In this document: piece after piece, positions 52,785-62,371 of the stretch
Layout: each line of letters opens with the position of its first letter
Numbering within the stretch: the stretch's first letter is position 1
DNA from: a bacterium
GTDB taxonomy: Bacteria; Elusimicrobiota; Elusimicrobia; UBA1565; UBA9628
Direction of reading: 5' to 3'
Length of the DNA stretch: 63,223 bases
Assembly: GCA_021782205.1 (NCBI GenBank)
Contig: JAJXVH010000012.1
Span: forward strand, 1 to 63,223
Translations under genes and position numbers: made by a program
Notes under the pieces: generated by a model
Seen by the model: only the letters and a program-made list of their open reading frames with translations
Told to the model about the DNA's origin: nothing
The model's database searches: none

Positions 52785-54370
52785 GCGATCCCCAGGCGCC
52801 GGCGCCGGAGTTCCCGACCCCGTCGGGCATCGACGTCCGCCGCTATTACGGCCCCGAGGAGCCCGCGACCGGAGAACTGGGCCGCGCGGGGGAATATCCG
52901 TTTACGCGCGGCATCCAAAAGACGATGTATCGCGGCCGCCTGTGGACCATGCGCCAATACGCGGGCTTCGGCTCCGCCAAGCAGACCAACGGGCGCTTCC
53001 GTTGGCTTTTGGAACAGGGCCAGACCGGTCTGTCGACCGCCTTCGACCTGCCCACGCAGATGGGCCTGGACGCCGACGACCCGCGCGCCAAGGGCGAGGT
53101 GGGCCGCGTCGGCGTGCACGCGGGCACGATCGACGACATGGACCAGCTCTTTGACGGCATACCGCTGGACGAGGTCTCCACCTCGCTGACCATCAATTCG
53201 ACGGCGGCCGTCTTATTGGCCTTCTACGTGGCCGTCGCGCGCCGCCGCGGCATCGGCGCTGAAAAGCTTAAGGGCACCTTGCAAAACGACGTGCTCAAGG
53301 AGTTCGTCGCGCGCGGCACGCAGGTGTTCCCGGTGGCGCCTTCCCTGCGCCTGTGCGCGGACGCCATGGAGTGGTCCTTCAAGAACGCGCCCCAATTCCA
53401 CCCCATCTCGATTTCCGGCTATCACATCCGCGAGGCCGGCTCCGACGCGGTGCAGGAGGTGGCCTTCACCTTCGCCAACGCGAAAGTGTACTTGGAGGCT
53501 CTGCTCGCGCGCGGAGTCGACGTGGACTCGGTCGGCCCGAAGCTGGCGTTCTTCTTCGGCTGTCACAACCACTTCCTCGAAGAGATTGCCAAGTTCCGTG
53601 CCGCGCGCCGTGTCTGGGCGAAGATCATGAAGGAGGACTTCGGGGCGAAGGACCCGAAATCATGGTCCCTGCGCTTCCACGTGCAGACCTGCGGCTCGAC
53701 CTTGACCAGCCAGCAGCCGCTCAACAACGCCATGCGCGTGGCCTGGCAGGCGCTGGCGGCGGTGCTGGGCGGCGCGCAAAGCCTGCACACGAACTCTTAC
53801 GACGAGGCGCTGGCCCTGCCCACCGAGGAATCGGCCCAACTGGCCTTGCGCACCCAGCAGATCCTCGCGCACGAGACCGGCGTGCCCGCGACCGTGGACC
53901 CCGTCGCGGGCGCGTGGGCGATCGAATCCTTGACCGATGAACTGGAGCGGCGCATCACGGCCACGCTTCTGCGCCTGCGCGACTCGGGCGGCATGCTGAG
54001 GCTCATCGAGGCCGAGACGCCCCAGCGCGAGATACAGGAAAGCGCCTACCGCTACCAGCGCGACATCGAGGAAGGCCGGCGCAAGATCGTGGGCGTCAAT
54101 ACTCTACGCCTGGAGGAAGCCGAGCGGCCCGCGCCGCGCCTGAAGATTTCGCCGCGCGTCGAGGCCGAGCAGGTGCGCCGCCTCAAGGCCTTCCGCCGCG
54201 CGCGTAACGCCAAGGCCGCCGCGGCGTCGGTGGCGCGGCTGGACGCGGCGGCGCGTTCCTCGAAAGAAAATTTATTTCCGCTGATCCTCGCCGCGGTCGA
54301 GGCGAAGGCGACGATCGGCGAGATCTTCACGGCCCTGCGCGGCGCGTTTGGCGAGTTCCATGCCGGTTAA
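52781..54370 (+). CDS. Methylmalonyl-CoA mutase, catalytic (large) subunit
   Basis: 529 residues from GTG 52781. Interconverts succinyl-CoA and (R)-methylmalonyl-CoA with a separate B12-binding subunit at 57250. FTRGIQKTMYRGRLWTMRQYAGFG, STAFDLPTQMGLDADD, TLQNDVLKEF, SISGYHIREAGSDAVQEVAFTF, LTSQQPLNN and LHTNSYDEALALPTEESAQLALRTQQI are conserved. The tail lacks the B12 domain, so it is the split type. The end overlaps pilB by 11 bases. With meaB, epimerase and carboxyltransferase it forms a propionate pathway. Confidence 0.93.
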   Translation: MSDPQAPAPEFPTPSGIDVRRYYGPEEPATGELGRAGEYPFTRGIQKTMYRGRLWTMRQYAGFGSAKQTNGRFRWLLEQGQTGLSTAFDLPTQMGLDADDPRAKGEVGRVGVHAGTIDDMDQLFDGIPLDEVSTSLTINSTAAVLLAFYVAVARRRGIGAEKLKGTLQNDVLKEFVARGTQVFPVAPSLRLCADAMEWSFKNAPQFHPISISGYHIREAGSDAVQEVAFTFANAKVYLEALLARGVDVDSVGPKLAFFFGCHNHFLEEIAKFRAARRVWAKIMKEDFGAKDPKSWSLRFHVQTCGSTLTSQQPLNNAMRVAWQALAAVLGGAQSLHTNSYDEALALPTEESAQLALRTQQILAHETGVPATVDPVAGAWAIESLTDELERRITATLLRLRDSGGMLRLIEAETPQREIQESAYRYQRDIEEGRRKIVGVNTLRLEEAERPAPRLKISPRVEAEQVRRLKAFRRARNAKAAAASVARLDAAARSSKENLFPLILAAVEAKATIGEIFTALRGAFGEFHAG

Positions 54371-56162
54371 GGGCCTCCAGCGGCGGCGCACGGTACAGGA
54401 GATTCTGACCGAGCGCGGCCTGCTGGACGCCGCGCAGTGCGAGCAAGCCGCCGCCGACGCGGCGAAAACGGGCAAAAGCGTCCAGCAGGCCGCGCTGGAC
54501 CTGGGGCTGGTGGCCAAAGGACCGCTACTCAAGACCTTGTCCGAGGAGTGGGAGGTCAAGGCGGTCGATCTGGGTGCCATGGACGTGGACGCGGAGACCG
54601 CGAAGATCATCCCGGAGGCGGTCGCGCGGCGGCATGCCGCCATCCCGTTCGCCAAGGAGGAGAACGTTCTCTTCGTGGCGATGGCCGACCCGCGCGACTT
54701 CTTCGCCGCGGAGGACATCCAGCTGCGCACGGGGCTGGAGGTCCAGCCCTACCTGGCCCTGCCGCAGGACGTCCAGCTCGCGCTCGACAACACCTACGGA
54801 CGCGGCGAGGGCGCCGCGCTCAACCGGCTTATGACGGATGTGGCGGCTCAAAGTGCCGCGACCGACGCCGGCAAGGAACTGCAGGTTCAGCGCGAGGAGG
54901 CGAAGGCCGACATCACCGACGTCGACGCCTCGGCCCCGGAAGTGGAGAAGTTCGTCAACGCGATCATCCTGGGAGCGTTGTCGATAAAGGCCTCCGACAT
55001 CCACATCGAGCCGTTCGAGGACCCCGCAGGCAAGGTCTCGAAGATCCTTCTGCGCTACCGCGTGGACGGCCGCCTGATCCCGGGTCCGTTCGTGGTGCCG
55101 TGGGCCTACCGCTTCGCGATCGCGGCCAAGATCAAGATCATGACCAACTCGATGAACATCACCGAGCGCCGCATCCCGCAGTCGGGGCGCATCCAGATTC
55201 TGGCGCAGGGCAGCCCCATCGAGTTCCGCGTCGAGATGGTGCCCACCGTCTACGGCGAGTCGTGCGTGATGCGCATCCTGGACCGCAAGTCCGTCCAGGT
55301 GGACATCCTGAAGATGGGCTTTATGCCGGACACGTTGGACCGCCTGCTGGGCCTGCTCAAGGGCATCGGCGGCAAGAAAAACTTCGGTCTGATCCTGGTC
55401 TGCGGCCCCACCGGCTCGGGCAAGTCGACGACGCTCTACGCCGCGCTCAACCACGTCAACCGTCCCGACATCAAGATCCTGACGGCGGAAAATCCCGTCG
55501 AGTACAACCTCGACGGCATCGTGCAGGTTCCGGTCAACCCGGACATCAAATTGGGCGGCGAGAAGAAGTTCGACTTCGCCACCGCCCTGCGCTCCTTCCT
55601 GCGCCTCGACCCCGACGTGATCATGGTCGGCGAGATCCGCGACGAGGAGACCGCCCACATCGCGATGGAGGCGGCGATGACCGGCCATCTGGTCTTCTCC
55701 ACGATCCACACCAACGACGCGCCCTCGGCCATCTCGCGCCTGACCGACATGGGCCTGCCGGCGTTCATGGTGGCCACGACCTTGAAGGCGGTGCTGGCCC
55801 AGCGCCTGTCGCGCCGCCTGTGTTCCGCCTGCAAGGTGGAGCGCGACGCCACGCCCGAAGAAGTGAAGGTGTTCGAGGAGAACAAGGTCGCGCTGCCCAA
55901 GGGCGCCAAGCTGTTCGCCCCGCCGCCGGCCGGCGGCGCCTGCGAGGAGTGCAAGGGCCTGGGCTACCGCGGCCGCGTGGGCCTGCACGAGCTCCTGGTG
56001 ATGAGCGACTCGCTGCGCGCGACGTGCCTCAAGGACGTCGCGGCCGACACGCTCCGTCATCAGGCGGTCGGCGAGGGCATGCGCCTGATCGTGCAGGACG
56101 GCCTGGAAAAGGTCAAGCTTGGGTTGACGACCGTGCGCGAAGTCCTGGGAGGCGTCGACTAG
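54360..56162 (+). CDS. pilB: Type IV pilus/type II secretion assembly ATPase (PilB/GspE)
   Basis: 600 residues. N-terminal MshEN-like domains (QEILTERGLLDAAQCEQA, AIPFAKEENVLFVAMADP) bind the platform or c-di-GMP in relatives. The ATPase core has KASDIHIEPFED, Walker A GPTGSGKSTT, Asp box (ENPVEYNLDGIVQVPVNPD), FLRLDPDVIMVGEIRDEETA and the HLVFSTIHTNDAPSA histidine box. A four-cysteine zinc motif (CSACK ... CEECKG) sits near residue 490-530. It is unusual to find it inside a methylmalonyl-CoA mutase locus. No other pilus gene is near, apart from the A24 peptidase far upstream. Confidence 0.9.
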   Translation: MPVKGLQRRRTVQEILTERGLLDAAQCEQAAADAAKTGKSVQQAALDLGLVAKGPLLKTLSEEWEVKAVDLGAMDVDAETAKIIPEAVARRHAAIPFAKEENVLFVAMADPRDFFAAEDIQLRTGLEVQPYLALPQDVQLALDNTYGRGEGAALNRLMTDVAAQSAATDAGKELQVQREEAKADITDVDASAPEVEKFVNAIILGALSIKASDIHIEPFEDPAGKVSKILLRYRVDGRLIPGPFVVPWAYRFAIAAKIKIMTNSMNITERRIPQSGRIQILAQGSPIEFRVEMVPTVYGESCVMRILDRKSVQVDILKMGFMPDTLDRLLGLLKGIGGKKNFGLILVCGPTGSGKSTTLYAALNHVNRPDIKILTAENPVEYNLDGIVQVPVNPDIKLGGEKKFDFATALRSFLRLDPDVIMVGEIRDEETAHIAMEAAMTGHLVFSTIHTNDAPSAISRLTDMGLPAFMVATTLKAVLAQRLSRRLCSACKVERDATPEEVKVFEENKVALPKGAKLFAPPPAGGACEECKGLGYRGRVGLHELLVMSDSLRATCLKDVAADTLRHQAVGEGMRLIVQDGLEKVKLGLTTVREVLGGVD

Positions 56163-56164
56163 CC

Positions 56165-57253
56165 ATGTCCAAAGCGAAAGGACCCGGCGAGGAAATCGAC
56201 CTTGCCCTGCATCTGTTCTCGATCGCCGGCGCGCTGAACTCCACGTTGGACCTGGATTTCCTTTTGCATAAGATCGGCGCGGCGGCCGAGAAGCTGACGG
56301 ACTCCGAAGCCAGCTCGATCATGCTCGTCTCCGACGACAAGAAGAGCCTGTTCTTCCGCGTGGCCTCCGGCGAAAAGGCCAAGGCGCTCAAGACGATGAC
56401 CTTGCCGCTCAGCCAGGGCATCGCGGGCGCGGTGGCGCGCAGCCTCAAGCCGGAGATCGTCAACGACGCGGCCCATGATCCGCGCTTCGCCGGCAAGTTC
56501 GACAAGGCCAGCGGCTTCGTCACGCGCTCTTTGCTCTGCGTGCCGATGGTGTTCCGCGGGGAGTTGGTCGGCGTCGTCGAGGTGCTCAACAAGCGCTCCG
56601 GCGGCTACGGGCCCGCGCACGTGGAGCTGCTGGCCAGCCTCTCCGGCGTGGCCTCGGTCGCGATCACCAACGCGCGCATCATCGCCGAGCAGAAGAACTT
56701 TTTCTCGCACGTTTTGGAGACCTTGGTCGCGGTCATCGAGACGGCGCGGCCGGGCCTGGAAGGCTACCCGGTGCGCGCCGCGCGGCTGGCGTGCACGATC
56801 GGCCGCGCGCTGGGCGTGGAGGACTACGATTACCGCATGCTGTATTACGCCGGGCTGCTGCACAAGATCGGCTACGTCGCCTTCAAGAACCCGCGCCTGC
56901 TTTCGGAAATGGGCGTGACGAGCGCTTTCGAGGAGATGCTCCCGTCGTTCTCGGCCAAGATGCTGGACGGCATCAAGCTGGTGGAGGGCGCGCTGCCGAT
57001 GATCCGCCATTACAGGGAACGCTGGGACGGCACGGGTTATCCGGGGCGCCTCAAGGGCGCGGAGATCCCGTCGGGGGCGCGCGTGCTGGGCCTCGTCGAG
57101 GCGATGGAGGACCTGCGCGCCGCGGGCCTGTCCGGCGCGGAACTGGGCGCGCGCGCGCTGCGCGAGGCGCGGGCGGGTGCGGGAACGCGCTTCGACCCCG
57201 AGGCGGTGGAGGCGTTTGCGCAGGCGCTGGAGATGCAGGGAGGAACCTGGTGA
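56165..57253 (+). CDS. GAF-HD-GYP-like protein with degenerate HD motif
   Basis: 362 residues. GAF domain at residues about 10-175 ([48 protein letters not shown]). Residues 190-360 resemble an HD-GYP domain: [36 protein letters not shown] keeps the GYP part. But the HD pair reads LLHKIGY (not HD) and the first His is PVRAARLA (no H), and HHE reads HYRE, so metal ligands are lost. Phosphodiesterase activity is unlikely; a c-di-GMP or small-molecule sensor that works with PilB is possible. It overlaps the B12-subunit gene by four bases. Confidence 0.8.
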   Translation: MSKAKGPGEEIDLALHLFSIAGALNSTLDLDFLLHKIGAAAEKLTDSEASSIMLVSDDKKSLFFRVASGEKAKALKTMTLPLSQGIAGAVARSLKPEIVNDAAHDPRFAGKFDKASGFVTRSLLCVPMVFRGELVGVVEVLNKRSGGYGPAHVELLASLSGVASVAITNARIIAEQKNFFSHVLETLVAVIETARPGLEGYPVRAARLACTIGRALGVEDYDYRMLYYAGLLHKIGYVAFKNPRLLSEMGVTSAFEEMLPSFSAKMLDGIKLVEGALPMIRHYRERWDGTGYPGRLKGAEIPSGARVLGLVEAMEDLRAAGLSGAELGARALREARAGAGTRFDPEAVEAFAQALEMQGGTW

Positions 57254-57654
57254 ATTCAAAACCGTTGCGAGTCTTGATCGCCAAGCCGGGCCTGGACGGC
57301 CACGACCGGGGCGCGAAGGTGATCGTGCGCGCGCTGCGCGACGCGGGCTTCGAGGTCATCTACACCGGCATCCGCCAGACGCCGGACATGATCGCGGCGG
57401 CGGCGCTGCAGGAGGACGTGGACGCGGTGGGCCTTTCGCTTTTGTCCGGTGCGCACCTGACCTTGTTTCCCGAGGTCGTGAAGACGCTGCGCAAGAAGGG
57501 CCTCAAGGACATGCTGGTCTTCGGCGGCGGCATCATCCCCGACGAGGACGCGGCCAAGCTGCGCAAGGCCGGCGTCGACCGCGTGTTCGGCCCCGGCACG
57601 CCGCTGCAGGCGATCGTCGACTATTTGAACGAGAAACTCCGCGTTGCCGCGTAA
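57250..57654 (+). CDS. Methylmalonyl-CoA mutase, cobalamin-binding (small) subunit
   Basis: 134 residues from GTG 57250, a single B12-binding Rossmann domain. The lower-ligand motif is [10 protein letters not shown] (D-x-H-x-x-G), with [21 protein letters not shown] and [14 protein letters not shown] completing the fold. Separate small subunits of this kind pair with the large subunit at 52781. It overlaps both neighbours; meaB begins ten bases before its end. Confidence 0.93.
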   Translation: MNSKPLRVLIAKPGLDGHDRGAKVIVRALRDAGFEVIYTGIRQTPDMIAAAALQEDVDAVGLSLLSGAHLTLFPEVVKTLRKKGLKDMLVFGGGIIPDEDAAKLRKAGVDRVFGPGTPLQAIVDYLNEKLRVAA

Positions 57655-58588
57655 CGACGACCCGTCGGACCTGATCAAGCGCGTGCGCCGAGGCGACCAC
57701 GCCGCGGCGTCGCGCGCGCTGAGCCTGGTCGTCGACGAGGACGACGCCTCCGAAATACTGGCCAAGGACTTCTTCAAGTCCGCGGGCCGCGCGCAGAAAA
57801 TCGGCGTGTGCGGTCCTCCCGGCGCCGGCAAGTCCACCTTGACCGGCCGCCTGATCGGTCATTACCGCAAGCGCAAGCTCCAAGTCGGCGTGCTGGCCGT
57901 GGACCCCAGCTCCTCCATTTCCGGCGGCGCGTTTCTGGGCGACCGCCTGCGCATCATGGAGCATGCCACCGACCCGGGCGTGTTCATCCGCTCCCTGGCG
58001 TCGCGCGGCATGATCGGCGGCCTGACGCACACCATCTTCGGCGCCATCCACGTGCTGGAGGCGCTGGGCTGCGACAAAATCATCGTCGAGACCGTCGGCA
58101 CCGGCCAGGATGAAGTCGAAATCGCCTCCGTGGCCGACACCGTGGTCTACGTCACCACGCCCGCGATGGGCGACGAGATCCAGGCCATGAAGGCCGGCGC
58201 CATGGAGATCGGCGACGTGTTCGTCGTCAACAAGGCGGACCTCGCGGGCAAGGACAAGGCCGTGGCCGATCTGCGCGCCGCGCTGGGCCTGGGCCACTCC
58301 GCCGGCCAGGCGCCGCGCGCCTGGGAGCCGCCCATCGCCGCGACGTCCGCACTTTCGGGTGAAGGCATCGCGGAGCTGGCGCGGGAGCTTGACGGCCACT
58401 GGGAGCATCTGCAAAATTCCGGCGAGGGCCGCGCGCGTCTTAAAAAACAGCACGCCACCGAACTTCAGTTCTGGATCCAGCGCCGCGTGGTGAGGACCGC
58501 CCTCGACCGCGTCACCGACACGATTTTGGAAGAGATGGTCGCGCACAAGTCCGACCCGGCCTCTATGGGGCGCAGGTTGCTGAAATGA
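57644..58588 (+). CDS. meaB: Methylmalonyl-CoA mutase GTPase chaperone (MeaB/ArgK)
   Basis: 314 residues starting at TTG 57644. MeaB guards and reloads the adenosylcobalamin cofactor of the mutase. P-loop [54 protein letters not shown] and VVNKADLAG are conserved. Standard length. Four-base overlap with the epimerase gene (ATGA). Confidence 0.95.
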   Translation: MPRNDDPSDLIKRVRRGDHAAASRALSLVVDEDDASEILAKDFFKSAGRAQKIGVCGPPGAGKSTLTGRLIGHYRKRKLQVGVLAVDPSSSISGGAFLGDRLRIMEHATDPGVFIRSLASRGMIGGLTHTIFGAIHVLEALGCDKIIVETVGTGQDEVEIASVADTVVYVTTPAMGDEIQAMKAGAMEIGDVFVVNKADLAGKDKAVADLRAALGLGHSAGQAPRAWEPPIAATSALSGEGIAELARELDGHWEHLQNSGEGRARLKKQHATELQFWIQRRVVRTALDRVTDTILEEMVAHKSDPASMGRRLLK

Positions 58589-58977
58589 AGCTCCATCACG
58601 TGGGCGTGGCCGTCGCGGACCTGGATGAGGCGATCGCGCGGCACCGGCGCATGGGACTTGAGCTCGCGCACCGCGAGGTCGTTTCGTCGCAGAAGGTAGA
58701 GGTGGCGTTCATGGGCGAGGGTCCGTTCATCGAGCTGCTCGCCGGTACGTCGCCGGATTCAACGATCTCAAGGCACCTCGCGAAGCGAGGGCCTGGCCAG
58801 CACCATCTCGCTTTCGCCGTGCCGAGCATCGCCGAGGAATTGAAGCGTCAGGCCGCCGCGGGCGCGGAGTTGATCGACCGGACGCCGCGGCCCGGCGCCT
58901 GGGGGCATCAGGTGGCGTTCGTGCATCCAAAAAGCCACGGCGGCGTCTTGATCGAGCTGGTCCAGGAGTCCCGGTGA
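58585..58977 (+). CDS. mce: Methylmalonyl-CoA epimerase
   Basis: 130 residues of the VOC/glyoxalase fold. LHHVGVAVADLDEAIA, VAFMGEGPFIELLAG, GQHHLAFAV and GGVLIELVQ supply the metal-binding His, Glu, His, Glu set. Converts (S)- to (R)-methylmalonyl-CoA between the carboxylase and the mutase. Four-base overlap with the carboxyltransferase gene (GTGA). Confidence 0.93.
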   Translation: MKLHHVGVAVADLDEAIARHRRMGLELAHREVVSSQKVEVAFMGEGPFIELLAGTSPDSTISRHLAKRGPGQHHLAFAVPSIAEELKRQAAAGAELIDRTPRPGAWGHQVAFVHPKSHGGVLIELVQESR

Positions 58978-60584
58978 TGGCGAACATGGAAAACACGCAG
59001 AAAGCCGACAAGCACGATAAGAAAGACAAGCGGCCGGCGGTGAGCCCTAAGATTCAGGAACTTCATGACCGCAAGGCCAAGGCGGAGGCCGGCGGGGGTG
59101 CCGAGAAGCTCGCCGCGCAGAAGGCCTCGGGTAAGATGACGGCGCGCGAGCGCGTGGAGGCGCTGGTCGACGACGACAGTTTCGAGGAAATCGATCTGCT
59201 GGTCGAGACGCGCGCGTCGGACTTCGGCCTGGACAAAAAGTATATGGCCGCCGATGGGGTGGTCACGGGCTTTGCGCGCATCAACGGCCGGGCCGTTTGC
59301 GTGTACGCGCAGGATTTCTCGGTCGTCGGCGGCTCCTTGGGTCTGTCGCACGCGATGAAGATCTGCAAAGCCATGGACCTGGCCATCAGCGCGGGCGTGC
59401 CGGTGATCGGGCTGTGCGACTCCGGCGGCGCGCGCATTCAGGAGGGCGTCGAGAGCCTGGGCGGCTACGCGGAAATTTTTTACCGCAACGTGCAGGCGTC
59501 GGGCTACATCCCGCAGATTTCGGCGATCCTGGGTCCGTGCGCGGGGGGCGCCGTGTATTCGCCGGCGCTGACCGATTTCGTGTTCATGGTCGAGGGCACC
59601 TCGCACATGTTCATCACTGGGCCGGAGGTGGTCAAGGCCGCCACCGGGGAGACCTGCGATTTCGAAAGCCTGGGCGGAGCGGAGACGCACGCCAAGCTCT
59701 CGGGCGTGGCTCATTTCGTGGCCGGCTCGGAGCATGACTGCTTCCGCCAGATCCGCGAACTGCTCGACTACCTGCCCCAGAACTGCCGCGAGACGCCCAA
59801 GCCCGCGATGCCCGCCGACGATCCGCGCCGCGAGAGCGCGCTGCTCGATGAGATCTCCGCCCTGGACGCCAAGAAGTCCTACCGCATCCAGGACGTGATC
59901 CGCGAACTGGGCGACGGCCACCAGTTCTTGCAGGTGCACCGCAACTTCGCGCGCAACCTGATCTGCGGCTTCATCCGCCTGGACGGCGAATCCGTGGGCG
60001 TGATCGGCAACAATCCGGACGTGCTCTCCGGCGCGCTCGACATCGACGCGTCGGAAAAGGGCGCGCGCTTCGTCAACTTCTGCGACGCCTTCAACATCCC
60101 CCTGCTGACCTTGGTGGACGTGCCCGGCTATTGGCCGGGCCTGGAGCAGGAGCACGCCGGCATCATCCGTCGCGGCGCCAAGCTCCTCTACGCCTACGCG
60201 CGCGCGACCGTGCCGAAGGTGACGGTGGTCCTGCGCAAGGCCTACGGCGGCGCCTACGACGTGATGAGCTCCAAGCACATCCGCGGCGACGTGAACTTCG
60301 CCTGGCCTTCGGCCGAGATCGCCGTCATGGGTCCGCAGGGCGCGGTGAACATCCTTTATAAAGCCGAGCTCAAAGCCGCGAAGGACCCGGAGAAGCGCCG
60401 TGCCGAACTGGTCGCCGACTACACCGCCAAGTTCGCCTCGCCCTACCAGGCCGCCAGGCACGGCTACGTCGACGAGGTCATCGAGGCGCGCTTGACCCGC
60501 GCGAAGGTCATCCGCGCGCTCCGTTTCTTGAAGGGCAAGAAGGTGCAGTGCCTGCCCAAAAAGCACGGCAACATTCCGTTGTGA
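58974..60584 (+). CDS. Acyl-CoA carboxylase carboxyltransferase subunit (propionyl-CoA carboxylase beta or methylmalonyl-CoA decarboxylase alpha)
   Basis: 536 residues of the carboxyltransferase family, slightly longer than usual due to a charged N-terminal tail (ADKHDKKDKRP). KMTARERVEALVDD, LGPCAGGAVYSPAL, FITGPEVVKAATGE and VDVPGYWPGLEQEHAGIIRRGAKLLYAYA are family motifs. It either makes (S)-methylmalonyl-CoA from propionyl-CoA with a biotin subunit, or runs backwards in the decarboxylase. The biotin carboxylase and carrier are not in the window, so I cannot choose. Confidence 0.9.
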   Translation: MMANMENTQKADKHDKKDKRPAVSPKIQELHDRKAKAEAGGGAEKLAAQKASGKMTARERVEALVDDDSFEEIDLLVETRASDFGLDKKYMAADGVVTGFARINGRAVCVYAQDFSVVGGSLGLSHAMKICKAMDLAISAGVPVIGLCDSGGARIQEGVESLGGYAEIFYRNVQASGYIPQISAILGPCAGGAVYSPALTDFVFMVEGTSHMFITGPEVVKAATGETCDFESLGGAETHAKLSGVAHFVAGSEHDCFRQIRELLDYLPQNCRETPKPAMPADDPRRESALLDEISALDAKKSYRIQDVIRELGDGHQFLQVHRNFARNLICGFIRLDGESVGVIGNNPDVLSGALDIDASEKGARFVNFCDAFNIPLLTLVDVPGYWPGLEQEHAGIIRRGAKLLYAYARATVPKVTVVLRKAYGGAYDVMSSKHIRGDVNFAWPSAEIAVMGPQGAVNILYKAELKAAKDPEKRRAELVADYTAKFASPYQAARHGYVDEVIEARLTRAKVIRALRFLKGKKVQCLPKKHGNIPL

Positions 60585-60589
60585 CATGA

Positions 60590-60647
60590 GGGTCAGTCCT
60601 TGACATCTGCCCCGTCCATCGATCGGACAGATGTCAAGGACTGACCC
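60590..60647. repeat. Perfect 20-base inverted repeat (REP-like palindrome)
   Basis: Left arm 60590-60609 and right arm 60628-60647 are perfect reverse complements (GGGTCAGTCCTTGACATCTG and its complement) with an 18-base loop. It fills most of the gap between the carboxyltransferase gene and mdh. No U-run follows, so a normal terminator is unlikely, though the stem could still act at the RNA level. I recall similar GGTCAGTCCTTGACAT palindromes spread through other genomes as REP-type repeats; this cannot be checked here. Confidence 0.85.
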
Positions 60648-60668
60648 CCCAAGACTCCAGGAGGCAAC

Positions 60669-61604
60669 ATGGCTCGAACGAAGGTGACGGTGGTCGGGGC
60701 GGGAAACGTGGGCGCGACGTTGGTGCAGCGCTTGGCGGAGATGGAGGTGGCCAACGAAGTCGTCGTCGTCGACATCCCGCAGACCGAGGGGATGCCCGCG
60801 GGCAAGGCCCTGGACTTGATGGAGTCTGGTCCGGTGGTCGGCTACGACACGAAGGTCACGGGCGCGACGGCCTACGAACCGACGGCCGGTTCGGACGTGG
60901 TGGTGATCACCGCGGGGCTGCCGCGCAAGCCGGGCATGAGCCGCGACGACTTGCTGAACACGAACGCGAAGATCGTCGCGTCGGTGACCGAGAACGTGGT
61001 CAAGCACTCGCCGAACTGCGTGCTGATCATCGTCTCCAATCCGCTTGACGCGATGTGCCAGGTGGCGCTGAAGACCTCGAAGTTCCCGAAGCACCGCGTG
61101 ATCGGCATGGCCGGCGTGCTGGACAGCGCGCGCATGCGCTGGTTCATCGCGGAGGCCTTGGACGTCTCCATGGAGAGCGTGCACGCCATGGTGCTGGGCG
61201 GCCACGGCGACACGATGGTTCCCATGCCGCGCTTCTCGACGGTCAACGGCATCGCGATCACGGAGCTCCTGCCCAAGGAGAAGATCGAGGCGATCAATCA
61301 ACGCACCCGCGACGGCGGGGCGGAAATCGTCAAGCTGCTCAAGACCGGCAGCGCCTACTACGCGCCGTCGGCGGCGTCGGCGGAGATGGTGGAGGCGATC
61401 CTCAAGGACAAGAAGAAAATCCTTCCGTGCGCGGCGCTGCTGGAAGGCGAATACGGCGTCGACGGCGTTTTCGTCGGCGTGCCGTGCAAGCTGGGCGCCC
61501 GCGGCATCGAGTCCATCGTCCAACTCAACCTCACGGTCGAGGAGCGCGCAGCGCTCCTGAAGTCGGCCGGCGCGGTGAAGGAGCTGGTCGGGGCGCTCAA
61601 GTAA
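60669..61604 (+). CDS. mdh: Malate dehydrogenase
   Basis: 311 residues, LDH-like type of [20 protein letters not shown] binds NAD(H). The substrate loop [14 protein letters not shown] has the arginines typical of malate forms, the catalytic HGD is in GGHGDTMVP, and NPLDAM is conserved. AGGAGG lies a few bases before the ATG. Converts malate to oxaloacetate and fits the propionate-succinate route with the preceding genes. coaX follows after one base. Confidence 0.95.
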   Translation: MARTKVTVVGAGNVGATLVQRLAEMEVANEVVVVDIPQTEGMPAGKALDLMESGPVVGYDTKVTGATAYEPTAGSDVVVITAGLPRKPGMSRDDLLNTNAKIVASVTENVVKHSPNCVLIIVSNPLDAMCQVALKTSKFPKHRVIGMAGVLDSARMRWFIAEALDVSMESVHAMVLGGHGDTMVPMPRFSTVNGIAITELLPKEKIEAINQRTRDGGAEIVKLLKTGSAYYAPSAASAEMVEAILKDKKKILPCAALLEGEYGVDGVFVGVPCKLGARGIESIVQLNLTVEERAALLKSAGAVKELVGALK

Positions 61605-61605
61605 G

Positions 61606-62367
61606 TTGCTGCTCGCCGTCGACATCGGGAACACCAACCTGACGGTCGGCGCGTTCGCCGGGGATCGGCTCCTGCGCCAATGGCGCCTGGAGACCGACCC
61701 CCGGCGATCCGCGGACTGGTATGCGCGCGCGTTGAAGTGCCCCTTGCGCAAATTGCCGGCTCTACCGGACGCGGTCGTCTACGGCTCCGTCGTTCCCGCG
61801 CTGGACCGCACGTTGGAGTCCGCGGTGAAAAAAGCGTTCGGCCTGAAGGCGGAGGCAGTCGGGCCGCGTTCGCGTCTGGGGCTCAAGCTCAAGGTCAAGA
61901 CCCCCGGACAGGTCGGAGCCGACCGCGTCTTGAACGCGGTCGCGCTCAAGGCGCTGGTCGGCGCGCCGGCCGTCGCCATCGACTTCGGCACCGCGACCAC
62001 GTTCGACTGCGTGGACGCCTCCGGCGACTACGCGGGCGGGGCGATTCTTCTGGGCCCCAACTCCGCCGCGCGCGCCCTGCACCAGTTCACCGCGAAGCTG
62101 CCGCTGGTGAAAGTGCGCAAGCCCGCGCGCGCGATCGGCCGGGACACCGTGGAGTGCCTGGAGGCGGGGCTGTATTTCGGCTACCTAGGCATGATCCGCG
62201 AGGTGCTCGCGCGCACGAAGGCCGAAATGGGGGGAGAGCCCGCGGTCGTGGCGACCGGGGGGCTGGCTCCGCTGTTTCTAAAAGATCTGCCCGGCGTCCG
62301 TCACGAGCCCGATCTGACCTTGCACGGGTTGAGGATCGCCCACCAAATCTTGCATCATCCCCGGTGA
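61606..62367 (+). CDS. coaX: Type III pantothenate kinase
   Basis: 253 residues starting at TTG 61606. First step of coenzyme A synthesis from pantothenate. VDIGNTNLTVGAF (ATP-binding), TPGQVGADRVLNAVAL, AIDFGTATTFDCVD (second phosphate motif) and GGAILLGPNSAARALH are conserved. Its place among acyl-CoA genes suits its role but may be chance. Confidence 0.93.
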   Translation: MLLAVDIGNTNLTVGAFAGDRLLRQWRLETDPRRSADWYARALKCPLRKLPALPDAVVYGSVVPALDRTLESAVKKAFGLKAEAVGPRSRLGLKLKVKTPGQVGADRVLNAVALKALVGAPAVAIDFGTATTFDCVDASGDYAGGAILLGPNSAARALHQFTAKLPLVKVRKPARAIGRDTVECLEAGLYFGYLGMIREVLARTKAEMGGEPAVVATGGLAPLFLKDLPGVRHEPDLTLHGLRIAHQILHHPR

Positions 62368-62371
62368 ACCC

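Noticed and set aside
54437-57253. 938-codon open frame covering pilB in another frame
   Set aside because: pilB is intact and conserved in its own frame; only the final part of the other frame matches a real gene (GAF-HD-GYP), which has its own start at 56165.
58908-61751. Very long open frame (947 codons) on the minus strand opposite the carboxyltransferase and mdh genes
   Set aside because: It is a shadow caused by high GC; the plus strand has well-conserved genes throughout, and the translation is rich in His, Arg and Asp without known motifs.
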